This document shows, piece after piece, positions 45,940 through 53,694 of a DNA stretch of 64,000 nucleotides. Origin of the DNA: a virus; the IMG/VR virus record IMGVR_UViG_3300007609_001486, positions 18,511 to 82,510 of that record; one strand, given 5' to 3'. The notes beneath the pieces were generated by a model that did not search any database, was not told the DNA's origin, and worked only from the letters and a program-made list of their open reading frames with translations. The first letter of the stretch is position 1. Every line of letters starts with the position of its first letter. Made by a program: the position numbers and the translations under genes.

Positions 45940-46574
45940 ATAATTGACCTCTGTATATAAGAAGATACAGGATAATTGCCTGTTGCTCCTACATTGAAGG
46001 ACACTGCATATCTAGGTAAGTTTGTTTCATTTATTTTTGTTTTATGTCTTAACCATCCGGGAAAGATGAGCACATCGCCGGATTGTATCGAAACTGTCTC
46101 CTCTATGTCATATTGTACGCCTTCGGGCCCTTGCCATCCAAATGGCTGGAGGCTAGCAACAAGGTGATTAGGGTTTTCGAAAATTATATCTCCCATACCT
46201 GGATCCATCTTAATATACATTACACCACTCAGTAAATATGGTGTATGGTTGTGTGCAATGATGCCACTATTCTTACATGTTTTGTTAATCCACATTTCAC
46301 ATATTTGAGGAGTGAGTCCGTTGTAAAATTTATATTCGGCCCAACATTTTTTTATCATCGGTTCAAGTTGTAAGGTAATATTTTCAAATGCCGGGTGATT
46401 ATGAAATGTATTCAACGAGTTGTATGTTGTATATGTAAATGGGCCTACATCGTTGTGAGATGCAGACGGCTTTGACCATTCTATCTCAACTTCGTGTTGA
46501 ACTTTAGCAAAGGCTTCGTCTAAGCCTAATATTTTATCTCTAAAAATTTTTACAGGAAACAGTGATTTGAACAT
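45936..46574 (-). CDS. 2OG-Fe(II) oxygenase (putative oxygenase of the PF13759 kind)
   Basis: 212 aa. N-S-G-I-I-A-H-N-H-T-P near residue 110, then S-G-V-M-Y-I, is the iron-binding region of this family. I-F-P-G-W-L-R-H-K near 182 gives the distal His, and L-P-R-Y-A-V-S-F-N gives the Arg strand. The family is common in marine T4-like phages and its substrates are unknown. It is the first gene of the minus island that includes the halogenase and aminotransferase, with a late-type motif upstream on the minus strand. Confidence 0.75.
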   Translation of the reverse strand: MFKSLFPVKIFRDKILGLDEAFAKVQHEVEIEWSKPSASHNDVGPFTYTTYNSLNTFHNHPAFENITLQLEPMIKKCWAEYKFYNGLTPQICEMWINKTCKNSGIIAHNHTPYLLSGVMYIKMDPGMGDIIFENPNHLVASLQPFGWQGPEGVQYDIEETVSIQSGDVLIFPGWLRHKTKINETNLPRYAVSFNVGATGNYPVSSYIQRSII

Positions 46575-46601
46575 AATTTTTATACTGATGTTATTTAAAT
46601 T

Positions 46602-46609
46602 TATTTATC
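46602..46609 (-). promoter_or_regulatory. Late promoter motif (GATAAATA) for the minus-strand halogenase operon
   Basis: On the minus strand GATAAATA lies 27 nt from the ATG at 46574. With T4 spacing this leaves a leader of about 22 nt. It is AT-rich and has no strong Shine-Dalgarno sequence. Confidence 0.45.
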
Positions 46610-46637
46610 ATAAAATATGATACCAAAAAAAAAATTT

Positions 46638-46645
46638 TATAAATA
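46638..46645 (+). promoter_or_regulatory. T4-type late promoter (TATAAATA), five bases before ATG
   Basis: Exact TATAAATA followed by TCACT and ATG 46651, the same geometry as at 36136. The predicted +1 is the A of the ATG. An A-rich tract (46625-46634) precedes it. Confidence 0.65.
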
Positions 46646-46650
46646 TCACT

Positions 46651-47265
46651 ATGGAAAGAACCTCAAAAAAATATTTTCAATACGACGCAAATTTTGCCTC
46701 TATTTATAATGATGTTAATTTTGACGATATTTGCTATTACTTTGTAAAGCAGTTTGAATTAACACATGCATATCCTACAGGATCGTTAGTAGACCTCTGT
46801 TGTGGTACAGGTCAAATTGCAAACATTTTTAAAACAAGATTCGAAGACCTGGAAGTAGTTGGATATGATTTGTCGCAAAACATGTTAGAATTTGCAAATT
46901 ATAATAATATTACTTTTAGAAACGACTCTATATTATCTATAAATGAAAAATTTGACAATATTGTATGCAATAATGCATATCATCATTTTGATGACATAAG
47001 TCTGTTTTGGGATACAATCCACAGGATTTCTCATGAAAGCACAAACTTTTTAATATCTGATAATGTAAGACCAGACACTGAAGCGCAGCTTAACAATATT
47101 GTGACAGGTGTCCTAGGAAATAATTCTCCTCTCAGTGAGTCATTTGAGTTAGCTTTATCTTCAAGTTATTCGATAGAGGAACTAAATGATCATGCTAAAG
47201 ATTATAATCTTATAGTTCATGATACTCCTGTAGCTGATCTTAAAATTTTTTTTATACATAATTAA
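46651..47265 (+). CDS. Class I SAM-dependent methyltransferase
   Basis: 204 aa. L-V-D-L-C-C-G-T-G-Q-I-A near residues 46-57 is a clear motif I. V-V-G-Y-D-L-S-Q-N-M-L is motif II with the ribose-binding Asp. N-I-V-C-N-N-A-Y-H-H-F is motif IV, as in ubiquinone/menaquinone-type and small-molecule methyltransferases. The second Cys in the glycine loop is unusual. It is 20 bp upstream of a second halogenase-like gene, suggesting methylation of the same product. Possibly leaderless start (see promoter). Confidence 0.85.
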   Translation: MERTSKKYFQYDANFASIYNDVNFDDICYYFVKQFELTHAYPTGSLVDLCCGTGQIANIFKTRFEDLEVVGYDLSQNMLEFANYNNITFRNDSILSINEKFDNIVCNNAYHHFDDISLFWDTIHRISHESTNFLISDNVRPDTEAQLNNIVTGVLGNNSPLSESFELALSSSYSIEELNDHAKDYNLIVHDTPVADLKIFFIHN

Positions 47266-47285
47266 TTTTTATTATAGGAAAATAG

Positions 47286-48833
47286 ATGAAAATCGTGATT
47301 CTCGGTGGCGGCACAGCAGGTTGGATGGCAGCATCATATCTATCTAAACGCTTCCGAGATTTTAATTTAACAGTAATAGAAAGTCCAAATATTCCTCGAA
47401 TCGGAGTGGGAGAAAGCGTAACTCCTCATGTTGCACAATTCTTTACTGATCTTGGTATAGATACGCATACTTGGATGAAAGATACAGGAAGTGTATATAA
47501 GTGGGCCAACAAGTTTATTAACTGGCATAATGGAAATGACTATGAGTATTTTAGTTTTTCATATCCTACAAACACTGAAATGTTATATAAAGACATAGAT
47601 AAACCCTTTTCTATTGACCAGGTATATGGTGATAAGGATAATGAATTAAGTACGGATTATTTGTTAAAGTTATACAATGACGGGCATATAGATAAGTTCG
47701 ATAGGTATTTTAACAGCCAATTTTATTACATGGAAAATAATGTTGCTCCATTTGAAGGTACTACCCGGCTTCTAAATGTTCCATTTAGCGGTGCACAACA
47801 TATTGATGCAGAGAAAGCAGCTGATTTTTTAAAAGATAATGTTGCTCTTAGAAATGGAGTTGAACATCTTCAACATGACGTAGTTGATATTATAGTCGAC
47901 GGAGAAAATATAAAATATCTTGTCTTAGAAAGTGGAGAGCAAGTTGTAGCAGATCTATTCTTAGATGCAACTGGATTTAAACGCATCTTAACCAAAGCAT
48001 TAGGATGGACAACCGTAAAATATAAAAACAATCCTATAAACAGGGCATGGGTTTGCCCACTAGAATATGAAAACAAAGAAACTGAGTTACTCAATTATAC
48101 CCAATCCATTGCGCAAAACCATGGTTGGCTTTTTAAAATAGGACTAAATCACAGAATGGGCAGTGGCTATTGTTTTAGTAGTGAGTTTACAGATGATGAT
48201 GATGCGCTAAAAGATTATATGTCTATAACAAAAAATCACAAGGCTGAACCTAGATTAATTAAGTGGACACCTGAAAGATTAAAATATTCTGCAAAGGGTA
48301 ACACTGTTGCAATAGGATTAAGTTGTGGGTTTGTAGAACCAATGGAAGCCAATGCTTTGTATACTATTATTAATAGTATTGTTAGATTAGCTGAGACTAT
48401 TGAGTCATGTCGGAGTATAAACCTAATAGATTATACTGAGTATAATAATATAATTGCCCATGGCATTGATGATATTTCTGATTTTATACTCGTACATTAT
48501 ACATTAAGTAATAGAAAGACTAATGCTTTTTGGAACGAAATGTCTGCTTTAGGTGTCAGAAATAATCATATTGACCTTATGTACGAAAAATATAGGAGTA
48601 AGTTTAACACAATGTCTGCCGCCTTACAAGGTTATACAATGTTTCCACAGTACATGTGGGCACAACTAGCTACTTATTTGAAAATAGATACCTCCACATG
48701 GTATGACTTAAAAGAAGATGTTACATATGAAATTGCAAAACTGTACTTTAAAAATCTAGAACACAAGCATCGTCTTATTAGTTCAACTAGAATGAATAAT
48801 TCTCAGTGGTTATCTAAATATATTTTTCGATAA
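47286..48833 (+). CDS. Tryptophan-halogenase-like flavoprotein, divergent
   Basis: 515 aa. V-I-L-G-G-G-T-A-G-W-M-A at residues 4-15 and G-V-G-E-S-V-T-P are FAD-binding features. V-Y-K-W-A-N-K-F places K72 near the halogenase lysine. G-F-V-E-P-M-E-A-N-A is the second flavin motif. The W-x-W-x-I-P signature is degenerate (G-W-L-F-K-I-G), so the enzyme may be a halogenase with a different pocket or a monooxygenase-like relative. AGGAAA lies before the ATG. The 3' end overlaps the convergent gene by 31 bp. Compare the intact family member on the minus strand at 44455. Confidence 0.75.
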   Translation: MKIVILGGGTAGWMAASYLSKRFRDFNLTVIESPNIPRIGVGESVTPHVAQFFTDLGIDTHTWMKDTGSVYKWANKFINWHNGNDYEYFSFSYPTNTEMLYKDIDKPFSIDQVYGDKDNELSTDYLLKLYNDGHIDKFDRYFNSQFYYMENNVAPFEGTTRLLNVPFSGAQHIDAEKAADFLKDNVALRNGVEHLQHDVVDIIVDGENIKYLVLESGEQVVADLFLDATGFKRILTKALGWTTVKYKNNPINRAWVCPLEYENKETELLNYTQSIAQNHGWLFKIGLNHRMGSGYCFSSEFTDDDDALKDYMSITKNHKAEPRLIKWTPERLKYSAKGNTVAIGLSCGFVEPMEANALYTIINSIVRLAETIESCRSINLIDYTEYNNIIAHGIDDISDFILVHYTLSNRKTNAFWNEMSALGVRNNHIDLMYEKYRSKFNTMSAALQGYTMFPQYMWAQLATYLKIDTSTWYDLKEDVTYEIAKLYFKNLEHKHRLISSTRMNNSQWLSKYIFR

Positions 48834-49474
48834 ATATCAGGCAACGGATCTTCAGGCCATTTTACATATTCTGTAAGACTGTGTTTATTAAGAATAGAAA
48901 AATCTACTTTACCGTCTGGCCAAACACTATTAATAAATTTAGATCTTTCTTCGTTTAGAATAGGTCTATAAAGATTTATATCAATAGGCTGTTCTTCGTA
49001 ATCACAAGTAGTATAAAATGCAAATGCTTTTAATTTATCTTCTTTAATAAAGTGATAACACGGATACATAGTTATTTTATACACTTCGTTTATTTTTATA
49101 TCTAAAACTATCTGTTGTAGTTGTTCCTTCCAATCAGGTAAAATATTTGATAAATCAGCACCATTTACTATTGTTTGCTCGCAACATTCTATATTCCATT
49201 CTATGTAGATTTCTCTTTTGCTGGTATCTACATCTATTAAATTAGCACACCATGGATATTTATTAAATTTTTTAAGATATTTTATTTCTCTTGTAAAACA
49301 ATCGTTAATTAATTCGTTGCTTACCGGTTTATTCCTAAATTTACTATCGGGATCGAATCTCATGCAGAGAATTTTTTGGTCTAAACTTACTAAAGGTTCG
49401 TATAATGCTCCAGTTTTCCAGCGTTTGTTGCTCTGATCTGTCACATAGTAGTGTTGCCAATCAGTAGTGTTCAA
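48803..49474 (-). CDS. Unknown 223-aa protein, paralogue of the 50297 gene
   Basis: It shares with the 231-aa protein at 50297 the run I-L-P-D-W-[KQ]-E-Q-[LM], then Y-K-[IF]-[TS]-[ML]-[YH]-P, a H/Y-F-I strand and a L-K-[AS] strand, in the same order and spacing. The H-P / L-K layout vaguely recalls the catalytic end of small kinase-like folds, but no H-R-D or D-F-G is present, so I do not assign a kinase. It is co-transcribed with the upstream oxygenase-like gene (14-bp overlap). Confidence 0.55.
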   Translation of the reverse strand: MNTTDWQHYYVTDQSNKRWKTGALYEPLVSLDQKILCMRFDPDSKFRNKPVSNELINDCFTREIKYLKKFNKYPWCANLIDVDTSKREIYIEWNIECCEQTIVNGADLSNILPDWKEQLQQIVLDIKINEVYKITMYPCYHFIKEDKLKAFAFYTTCDYEEQPIDINLYRPILNEERSKFINSVWPDGKVDFSILNKHSLTEYVKWPEDPLPDIYRKIYLDNH

Positions 49475-50270
49475 TATGATCTATACCTATGGTCTTCCTA
49501 AATTCTTTTGTAAACGTGCAATCGATTCGTAATCCGTATTCTTGTTCTTTAGAACCTTCTCCGCCGTGCCAGTCTTGATCGTTCCAGAAAGCTGCATTAC
49601 AGTTTAGATAGTATTTGTTCTCATTTTCTGGATCCCATATGTAGAATCCGCGTTTAGTTCGATATCGAATATGTATAAATTCGTTGTTATGTGGAGAATA
49701 ACCTTGATTGTCACCGTTCTTACCATCAAGATCTCTGTGTTCAAATGCATGCCCGTTATGATCGCAATGAAAGAATATAACACGCCCGATACTGTCAATA
49801 ACATTTTCCTCAATAAGATTCTCTACCCATTTGACTACGCCTGGAAAATGTTCCTGTTCTTCGGTGGGGTTGCGTTCAGCATTGCGTTCGTCCCAACTAC
49901 CTTCTTCCCAAAGAAAATAGTATATGTAAGGATCGTTTGCACCCAACGCACCTTTGAGATATCTTGTAAATAAGTTCCTTTGACGATAATCTTTGAAGTC
50001 TTGAGGAAATATTGTTTGTCCATGTATTTTAATTGGGTCATTTTCCGGCAATGCTTGATATTCTGCAAATGCCTTATATATAGGCTTCCAGTTCAAAGTA
50101 TAACTCATATCATTTAAGTCAAAGCCTGGACTCATCCAAGTCCCTTCTTTGGCATATTCCCTCGCCAGTGCAAATCCTTTACATATTTCAGGATGAAGAT
50201 TTTTGAAACCCTCAATGTCGAGATGTGGATCTAAATTTATATACGGCCTACCGCCAATTCCTTTAAACAT
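49461..50270 (-). CDS. 2OG-Fe(II) oxygenase-like protein (269 aa)
   Basis: The ATG at 50270 is preferred over a TTG at 50285. H-A-F-E-H-R-D-L-D near residue 182 provides H-x-D. N-D-Q-D-W-H-G-G near 236 gives the distal His, and L-R-I-D-C-T-F-T gives the Arg strand. The N-terminal 150 residues form an added helical domain with aromatic clusters (Y-I-Y-Y-F-L-W-E-E-G-S-W). On the minus strand GATAACTA lies five bases upstream of the ATG, again at the leaderless spacing. It diverges from the 50297 gene across about 26 bp. Confidence 0.65.
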   Translation of the reverse strand: MFKGIGGRPYINLDPHLDIEGFKNLHPEICKGFALAREYAKEGTWMSPGFDLNDMSYTLNWKPIYKAFAEYQALPENDPIKIHGQTIFPQDFKDYRQRNLFTRYLKGALGANDPYIYYFLWEEGSWDERNAERNPTEEQEHFPGVVKWVENLIEENVIDSIGRVIFFHCDHNGHAFEHRDLDGKNGDNQGYSPHNNEFIHIRYRTKRGFYIWDPENENKYYLNCNAAFWNDQDWHGGEGSKEQEYGLRIDCTFTKEFRKTIGIDHIEHY

Positions 50271-50296
50271 ATTAATAGTTATCAAATAAGTACCAT

Positions 50297-50992
50297 ATGC
50301 AAAATAACTTTGAATATTATTACAATAACGTGCCAGGTGAAGGTAAATGTAGAAATAATCTTATCTATACAAGCCTTATCAATAACAAACAAAACAAATT
50401 TATACAATGGTACTACAATGACTCTGAATATCACCAAGGAAAAAATGAAGTTGTTGATCCTGAATTAATGGAATCAAAATGGAATAGAGAAATAAACAAT
50501 TTAATGTACATAGACAGAGAAGGGTATGGAAATTATCTTCCTAGTTTTGAAATTGACCGAGACCAAAAGCAGATAATTTTAGATATACAAGGTCCAGATT
50601 TTTGGGAACAAAGTGGATGTCTTACTGAAAACTTTGACAAGATTCTGCCAGACTGGCAGGAGCAAATGCTCGAAATATTTAAAATGCATAAAGATTTAGG
50701 AATTTATAAATTTAGTTTGCATCCAAGTAGCTATTTTATTATAAACAATGAATTAAAAAGTATAAATTATTTTTTTGCTTATCACGAAAATGAAGAAAAA
50801 ATAAACGTGAGAAGCCATTTGTCACATATTAGCTCTAAGCGCAGAGAAAAGTTATTCCCTCAAATGGAAGCCATGGGCATAGATTTAGATGAACCACAAG
50901 AATGGGTGCCGTTGCAAATTTTGTGCTTTGAAAGCTTTTCAAATAACTATTCAAAAGATTTTATTAACAAGGCAAAAGCATTGTATGTATAA
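50297..50992 (+). CDS. Unknown 231-aa protein, paralogue of the 48803 gene
   Basis: N-terminal N-N-V-P-G-E-G-K-C-R-N-N followed by a beta-rich region, then I-L-P-D-W-Q-E-Q-M, Y-K-F-S-L-H-P-S-S-Y-F-I and L-K-S-I-N-Y-F. The second half matches the 48803 protein. A paralogous pair on opposite strands, flanking the oxygenase-like gene, suggests inverted duplication or parallel recruitment. No catalytic residues can be named. Its end overlaps the next ATG by 8 bp. Confidence 0.55.
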   Translation: MQNNFEYYYNNVPGEGKCRNNLIYTSLINNKQNKFIQWYYNDSEYHQGKNEVVDPELMESKWNREINNLMYIDREGYGNYLPSFEIDRDQKQIILDIQGPDFWEQSGCLTENFDKILPDWQEQMLEIFKMHKDLGIYKFSLHPSSYFIINNELKSINYFFAYHENEEKINVRSHLSHISSKRREKLFPQMEAMGIDLDEPQEWVPLQILCFESFSNNYSKDFINKAKALYV

Positions 50993-51539
50993 AGTTGTGC
51001 CTTTTTCAGATGATCTAGATCTAGAATTATTCTACAAGAAAGCCAAAGAAAAAGGATTCGAAAATAATTCAACTAAACATATGTTAGTTGACTGTTTTAA
51101 AAATGAAAGAAAATCCCAGACTTGGATACTTTACTACGATAATAGTCCTATCGGATCTGTGGCAGCCCATTCATTTGACGAAATGGGGAAAAATTGCTAT
51201 AGAATAGCGGCCAGAACCTGTGCTTTTACAGATGAAATACCTACTCCTACGTTAAGAACAAGAAATCAAATAGTAACGCAACAGCACGTAACAGGACAAT
51301 TCCTTATACCTGCTTGTATTGAATGGGCAGGCAGGAAAAATAATCTTTATATTACTTCAAATAATCTTGAAGGCGGCAGTCAGCGTCTGGTACATACAGT
51401 ATATTTTCCAGCAATGGTAAAAACGGGGCAAGCTGAACATATTTGTGATATGTTATACAGAGGTGTTATGCAAAGCGTATGGAAACTAAATGTCGATAAG
51501 TACTATGAAGTATTAGGAAAAAATCCAAGATGGCAATAA
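50985..51539 (+). CDS. Possible GNAT-like acyltransferase (184 aa)
   Basis: ATG 50985 gives the usual 8-bp overlap; an upstream in-frame start inside the previous gene is rejected. Strands around W-I-L-Y-Y-D-N-S-P-I-G-S-V-A-A-H-S-F, then Y-R-I-A-A-R-T-C, resemble the central sheet of GNAT acetyltransferases, but the R-x-x-G-x-G/A CoA loop is not clear. R-T-R-N-Q-I-V-T-Q-Q-H and A-C-I-E-W-A follow. I cannot name a substrate. The call is tentative. Confidence 0.4.
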   Translation: MYKVVPFSDDLDLELFYKKAKEKGFENNSTKHMLVDCFKNERKSQTWILYYDNSPIGSVAAHSFDEMGKNCYRIAARTCAFTDEIPTPTLRTRNQIVTQQHVTGQFLIPACIEWAGRKNNLYITSNNLEGGSQRLVHTVYFPAMVKTGQAEHICDMLYRGVMQSVWKLNVDKYYEVLGKNPRWQ

Positions 51540-52666
51540 TTAAACAAATAACAAAGTTTTTACAATCATTTAAAGATAGAAAGTTGAAAGACACAGTAGC
51601 CCTTTGTGAAAATTGTTACAGACATTTGCCTGCTAGAACCTTTCAACGAGAGGACTCTATATGGTTATCAAAAGAATGTCCAGAGCACGGGTATAAAGAA
51701 TACATTATAGAAAAAGATGCGGATTTTTATCATAAGTTAGATTATGATACCCATGCTTATGATATTCCAGCAGGAATAATGGTCGAAGTTACAGACAAAT
51801 GTAATCTTAACTGTCCGCATTGTTATCATGAACCAGAAAATAAAACCACAGATAAACCAATTGATGATATATTAAAACAAATACAACAATGGCCTGACGG
51901 TGCAGGAAGCGTTATATTAGCAGGAGCCGAGCCTACTGTAAGAAAAGATTTGCCCGAATTGATATCCGAAATAAAGTCTTTGCAAGACCAATTAGGTCGA
52001 ACACATCAGGATATCAGCATTCTAACTAATGGTGTCAAATTCCATGATAAAAAATGGGTTAAACAAATTAAGGATGCAGGTTGCCGTGCGGTTATGATAG
52101 GATTAAATCATCCTTCATACCAGGGCGAAAAAGTTCATCAAAAGCAATTACAAGGTATAAGAAACTGCAAGGAAGCAGGTATCTTTGTTTATTATGTAGG
52201 GTATACGATAGAATCCTATGATCACTTACCATTTGTATTAAAAGAAATACAGGAATTGGGAGATACTGCATTTCAGTATAGGATTAGAGCAGGAAGCGAT
52301 ATTGGCAGAAATCCAGATGAACCTAGAGTTTTTCTCAGTGATAATGTTAAAGAAATTAAAGAATTAGTTGAGCAATACGGATGGGACTGGGAAAAAATTC
52401 CAGGGGATGATAACCTTTATCATTATATGGTAAACATAAATGGTATTACCCATAGGATTATTCAGTGGAGTGATGCCAAAACATTAGATCTCGAAGAAAT
52501 AAGATGTGGTCCCTGGTGTGACTTTGTCCCTGGCAAACCTATTTCAAATTTCTTACATCAAGTAATGTTGCGAGATTATGCTATAAATCAAAATAGAATA
52601 CTGTTTGATACAGTGCCTGAAAGATATACATTCAGAACAAGAGACCAAGTAAGGAAGGAACACTAA
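51530..52666 (+). CDS. Radical SAM protein with N-terminal zinc ribbon (tetraether-synthase-like)
   Basis: 378 aa. An N-terminal ribbon C26-x2-C29 with K-E-C50-P-E-H53-G is followed by the radical SAM loop C91-x3-C95-x2-C98 (K-C-N-L-N-C-P-H-C-Y-H). L-A-G-A-E-P-T near 130 corresponds to GGE. T-N-G-V and Y-T-I-E strands complete the half-barrel. This order (C-x-x-C, C-P-E-H-G, then core) is that of the archaeal tetraether-lipid synthase/MJ0619-like family, which joins or modifies hydrocarbon chains. Here only the architecture is shared; a lipid substrate is a hypothesis. Ten-base overlap with the upstream gene. Confidence 0.8.
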   Translation: MAIIKQITKFLQSFKDRKLKDTVALCENCYRHLPARTFQREDSIWLSKECPEHGYKEYIIEKDADFYHKLDYDTHAYDIPAGIMVEVTDKCNLNCPHCYHEPENKTTDKPIDDILKQIQQWPDGAGSVILAGAEPTVRKDLPELISEIKSLQDQLGRTHQDISILTNGVKFHDKKWVKQIKDAGCRAVMIGLNHPSYQGEKVHQKQLQGIRNCKEAGIFVYYVGYTIESYDHLPFVLKEIQELGDTAFQYRIRAGSDIGRNPDEPRVFLSDNVKEIKELVEQYGWDWEKIPGDDNLYHYMVNINGITHRIIQWSDAKTLDLEEIRCGPWCDFVPGKPISNFLHQVMLRDYAINQNRILFDTVPERYTFRTRDQVRKEH

Positions 52667-53016
52667 GCAGATCTTTTAAGAAATGTTTCTTGAATACTAG
52701 AAGGCTTGAAATAATTTTCGATAACGGAAACAACAATATCTTTATCGAAGTGTTTACAGCTGAAAATGTCAATGTATGCGCTTTTTTGTTTCGTAACAAA
52801 GTGTGCGGTAATATTACTGGTTGTTATCATTTGTAGTAAACTGTAGCCTTCATTATCAGATCCCTCAAGTAAATATTCTAATTGTATTTCCCCATGGGGT
52901 ATCATATCGATAGCTGTTAATAGCTCATCTACAAAGCTTTTTATTATGTTGTAATCAGAAATATTCTCACAATGAGAACAATCTAATATTAAGTGATATC
53001 CCCAATATTTTTCCAT
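52663..53016 (-). CDS. AdoMet-decarboxylase-like protein (SpeD fold), atypical
   Basis: 117 aa from the ATG at 53016, which overlaps the upstream gene by 28 bp; earlier starts lie deep in that gene. W-G-Y-H-L-I-L-D-C matches the first strand of bacterial AdoMet decarboxylases (G-x-H-x-x-x-D). A-Y-I-D-I-F-S-C matches the D-x-F-x-C strand with the catalytic Cys. In the processing region the usual E-S-H-x-S-I-H-T is replaced by T-S-N-I-T-A-H. The Ser and final His remain, but the Glu and first His are lost. It may be an inactive or changed relative; SpeD genes are known in cyanophages. Confidence 0.6.
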   Translation of the reverse strand: MEKYWGYHLILDCSHCENISDYNIIKSFVDELLTAIDMIPHGEIQLEYLLEGSDNEGYSLLQMITTSNITAHFVTKQKSAYIDIFSCKHFDKDIVVSVIENYFKPSSIQETFLKRSA

Positions 53017-53684
53017 AATAGTTCCGCTAAACGTTGATGTGCATCTTCTCCATAGTGCAGCAATGGCATTTGTGTAAAGCCATTGCTTTCGCACCACTTT
53101 AAGTAGTTTCCTTGACCTTCGAAATCAAACATTCTTTGGTCAATAAATGTGGACATTGGTAAATGTATGATATCACAAGAGTATGCATAAGCAATACAAC
53201 TTACTTGTTTAAAAAAATGCTCTATGCTATTGTAAGGTCTGTGTATATATTTAAGATATACCTGGTTAAATGGATGATACATTCTAGATTTATCATATAA
53301 ATTTTCTATTGGACCAGTCCATTGGATTCCTGTCTGTACAAACAAATCGTTATCTCGGCCCAGAAACATTCCGTCGTCTGGGTAATAAAATTCTGCTCTA
53401 TCGCAGTCAGTATAACCAAAGAGTATGAGACAGTTATAATCTATTGCTTCTAATAATTTCCTAACGCTTCTCTGATTACTACCGCCTGAAAGCGCATAGT
53501 TTTCGCATAGCGTGTCTGTCAGTTTTCCTAGTATATTCGGAAATGCTAATTGCTTACCGTAGTTGTCGGCATCTTCTAGAGTGATTTTGCCGGCTAGATA
53601 ATCCTCAAAGATAGTAGCTGAGGACAATTCGCATCCTGCTACGTGACTGTCACCAAAAGCCAGTATTTTTTTATATGATTTCAT
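52989..53684 (-). CDS. SGNH/GDSL-hydrolase-like protein (231 aa)
   Basis: I-L-A-F-G-D-S-H-V-A-G at residues 7-17 is block I with the nucleophilic Ser. A-L-S-G-G-S-N-Q near 65 offers the Gly/Asn of blocks II-III. G-E-D-A-H-Q-R-L-A near the C-terminus is the D-x-x-H of block V. All four SGNH positions can be found, so it is likelier to be active than the SGNH-like protein at 17874. It diverges from the radical SAM gene at 53695 with only 10 bp between the two ATGs. Confidence 0.7.
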   Translation of the reverse strand: MKSYKKILAFGDSHVAGCELSSATIFEDYLAGKITLEDADNYGKQLAFPNILGKLTDTLCENYALSGGSNQRSVRKLLEAIDYNCLILFGYTDCDRAEFYYPDDGMFLGRDNDLFVQTGIQWTGPIENLYDKSRMYHPFNQVYLKYIHRPYNSIEHFFKQVSCIAYAYSCDIIHLPMSTFIDQRMFDFEGQGNYLKWCESNGFTQMPLLHYGEDAHQRLAELLWKNIGDIT

Positions 53685-53694
53685 TAAATAACAT

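Noticed and set aside
50281-50288. Late motif ATCAAATA before the 50297 gene
   Set aside because: Two mismatches and a spacing that fits neither the leaderless nor the standard layout.
48803-50992. Kinase assignment for the paralogous orphan pair
   Set aside because: The H-P and L-K strands recall kinase ends, but no ATP loop, H-R-D or D-F-G motif is present.
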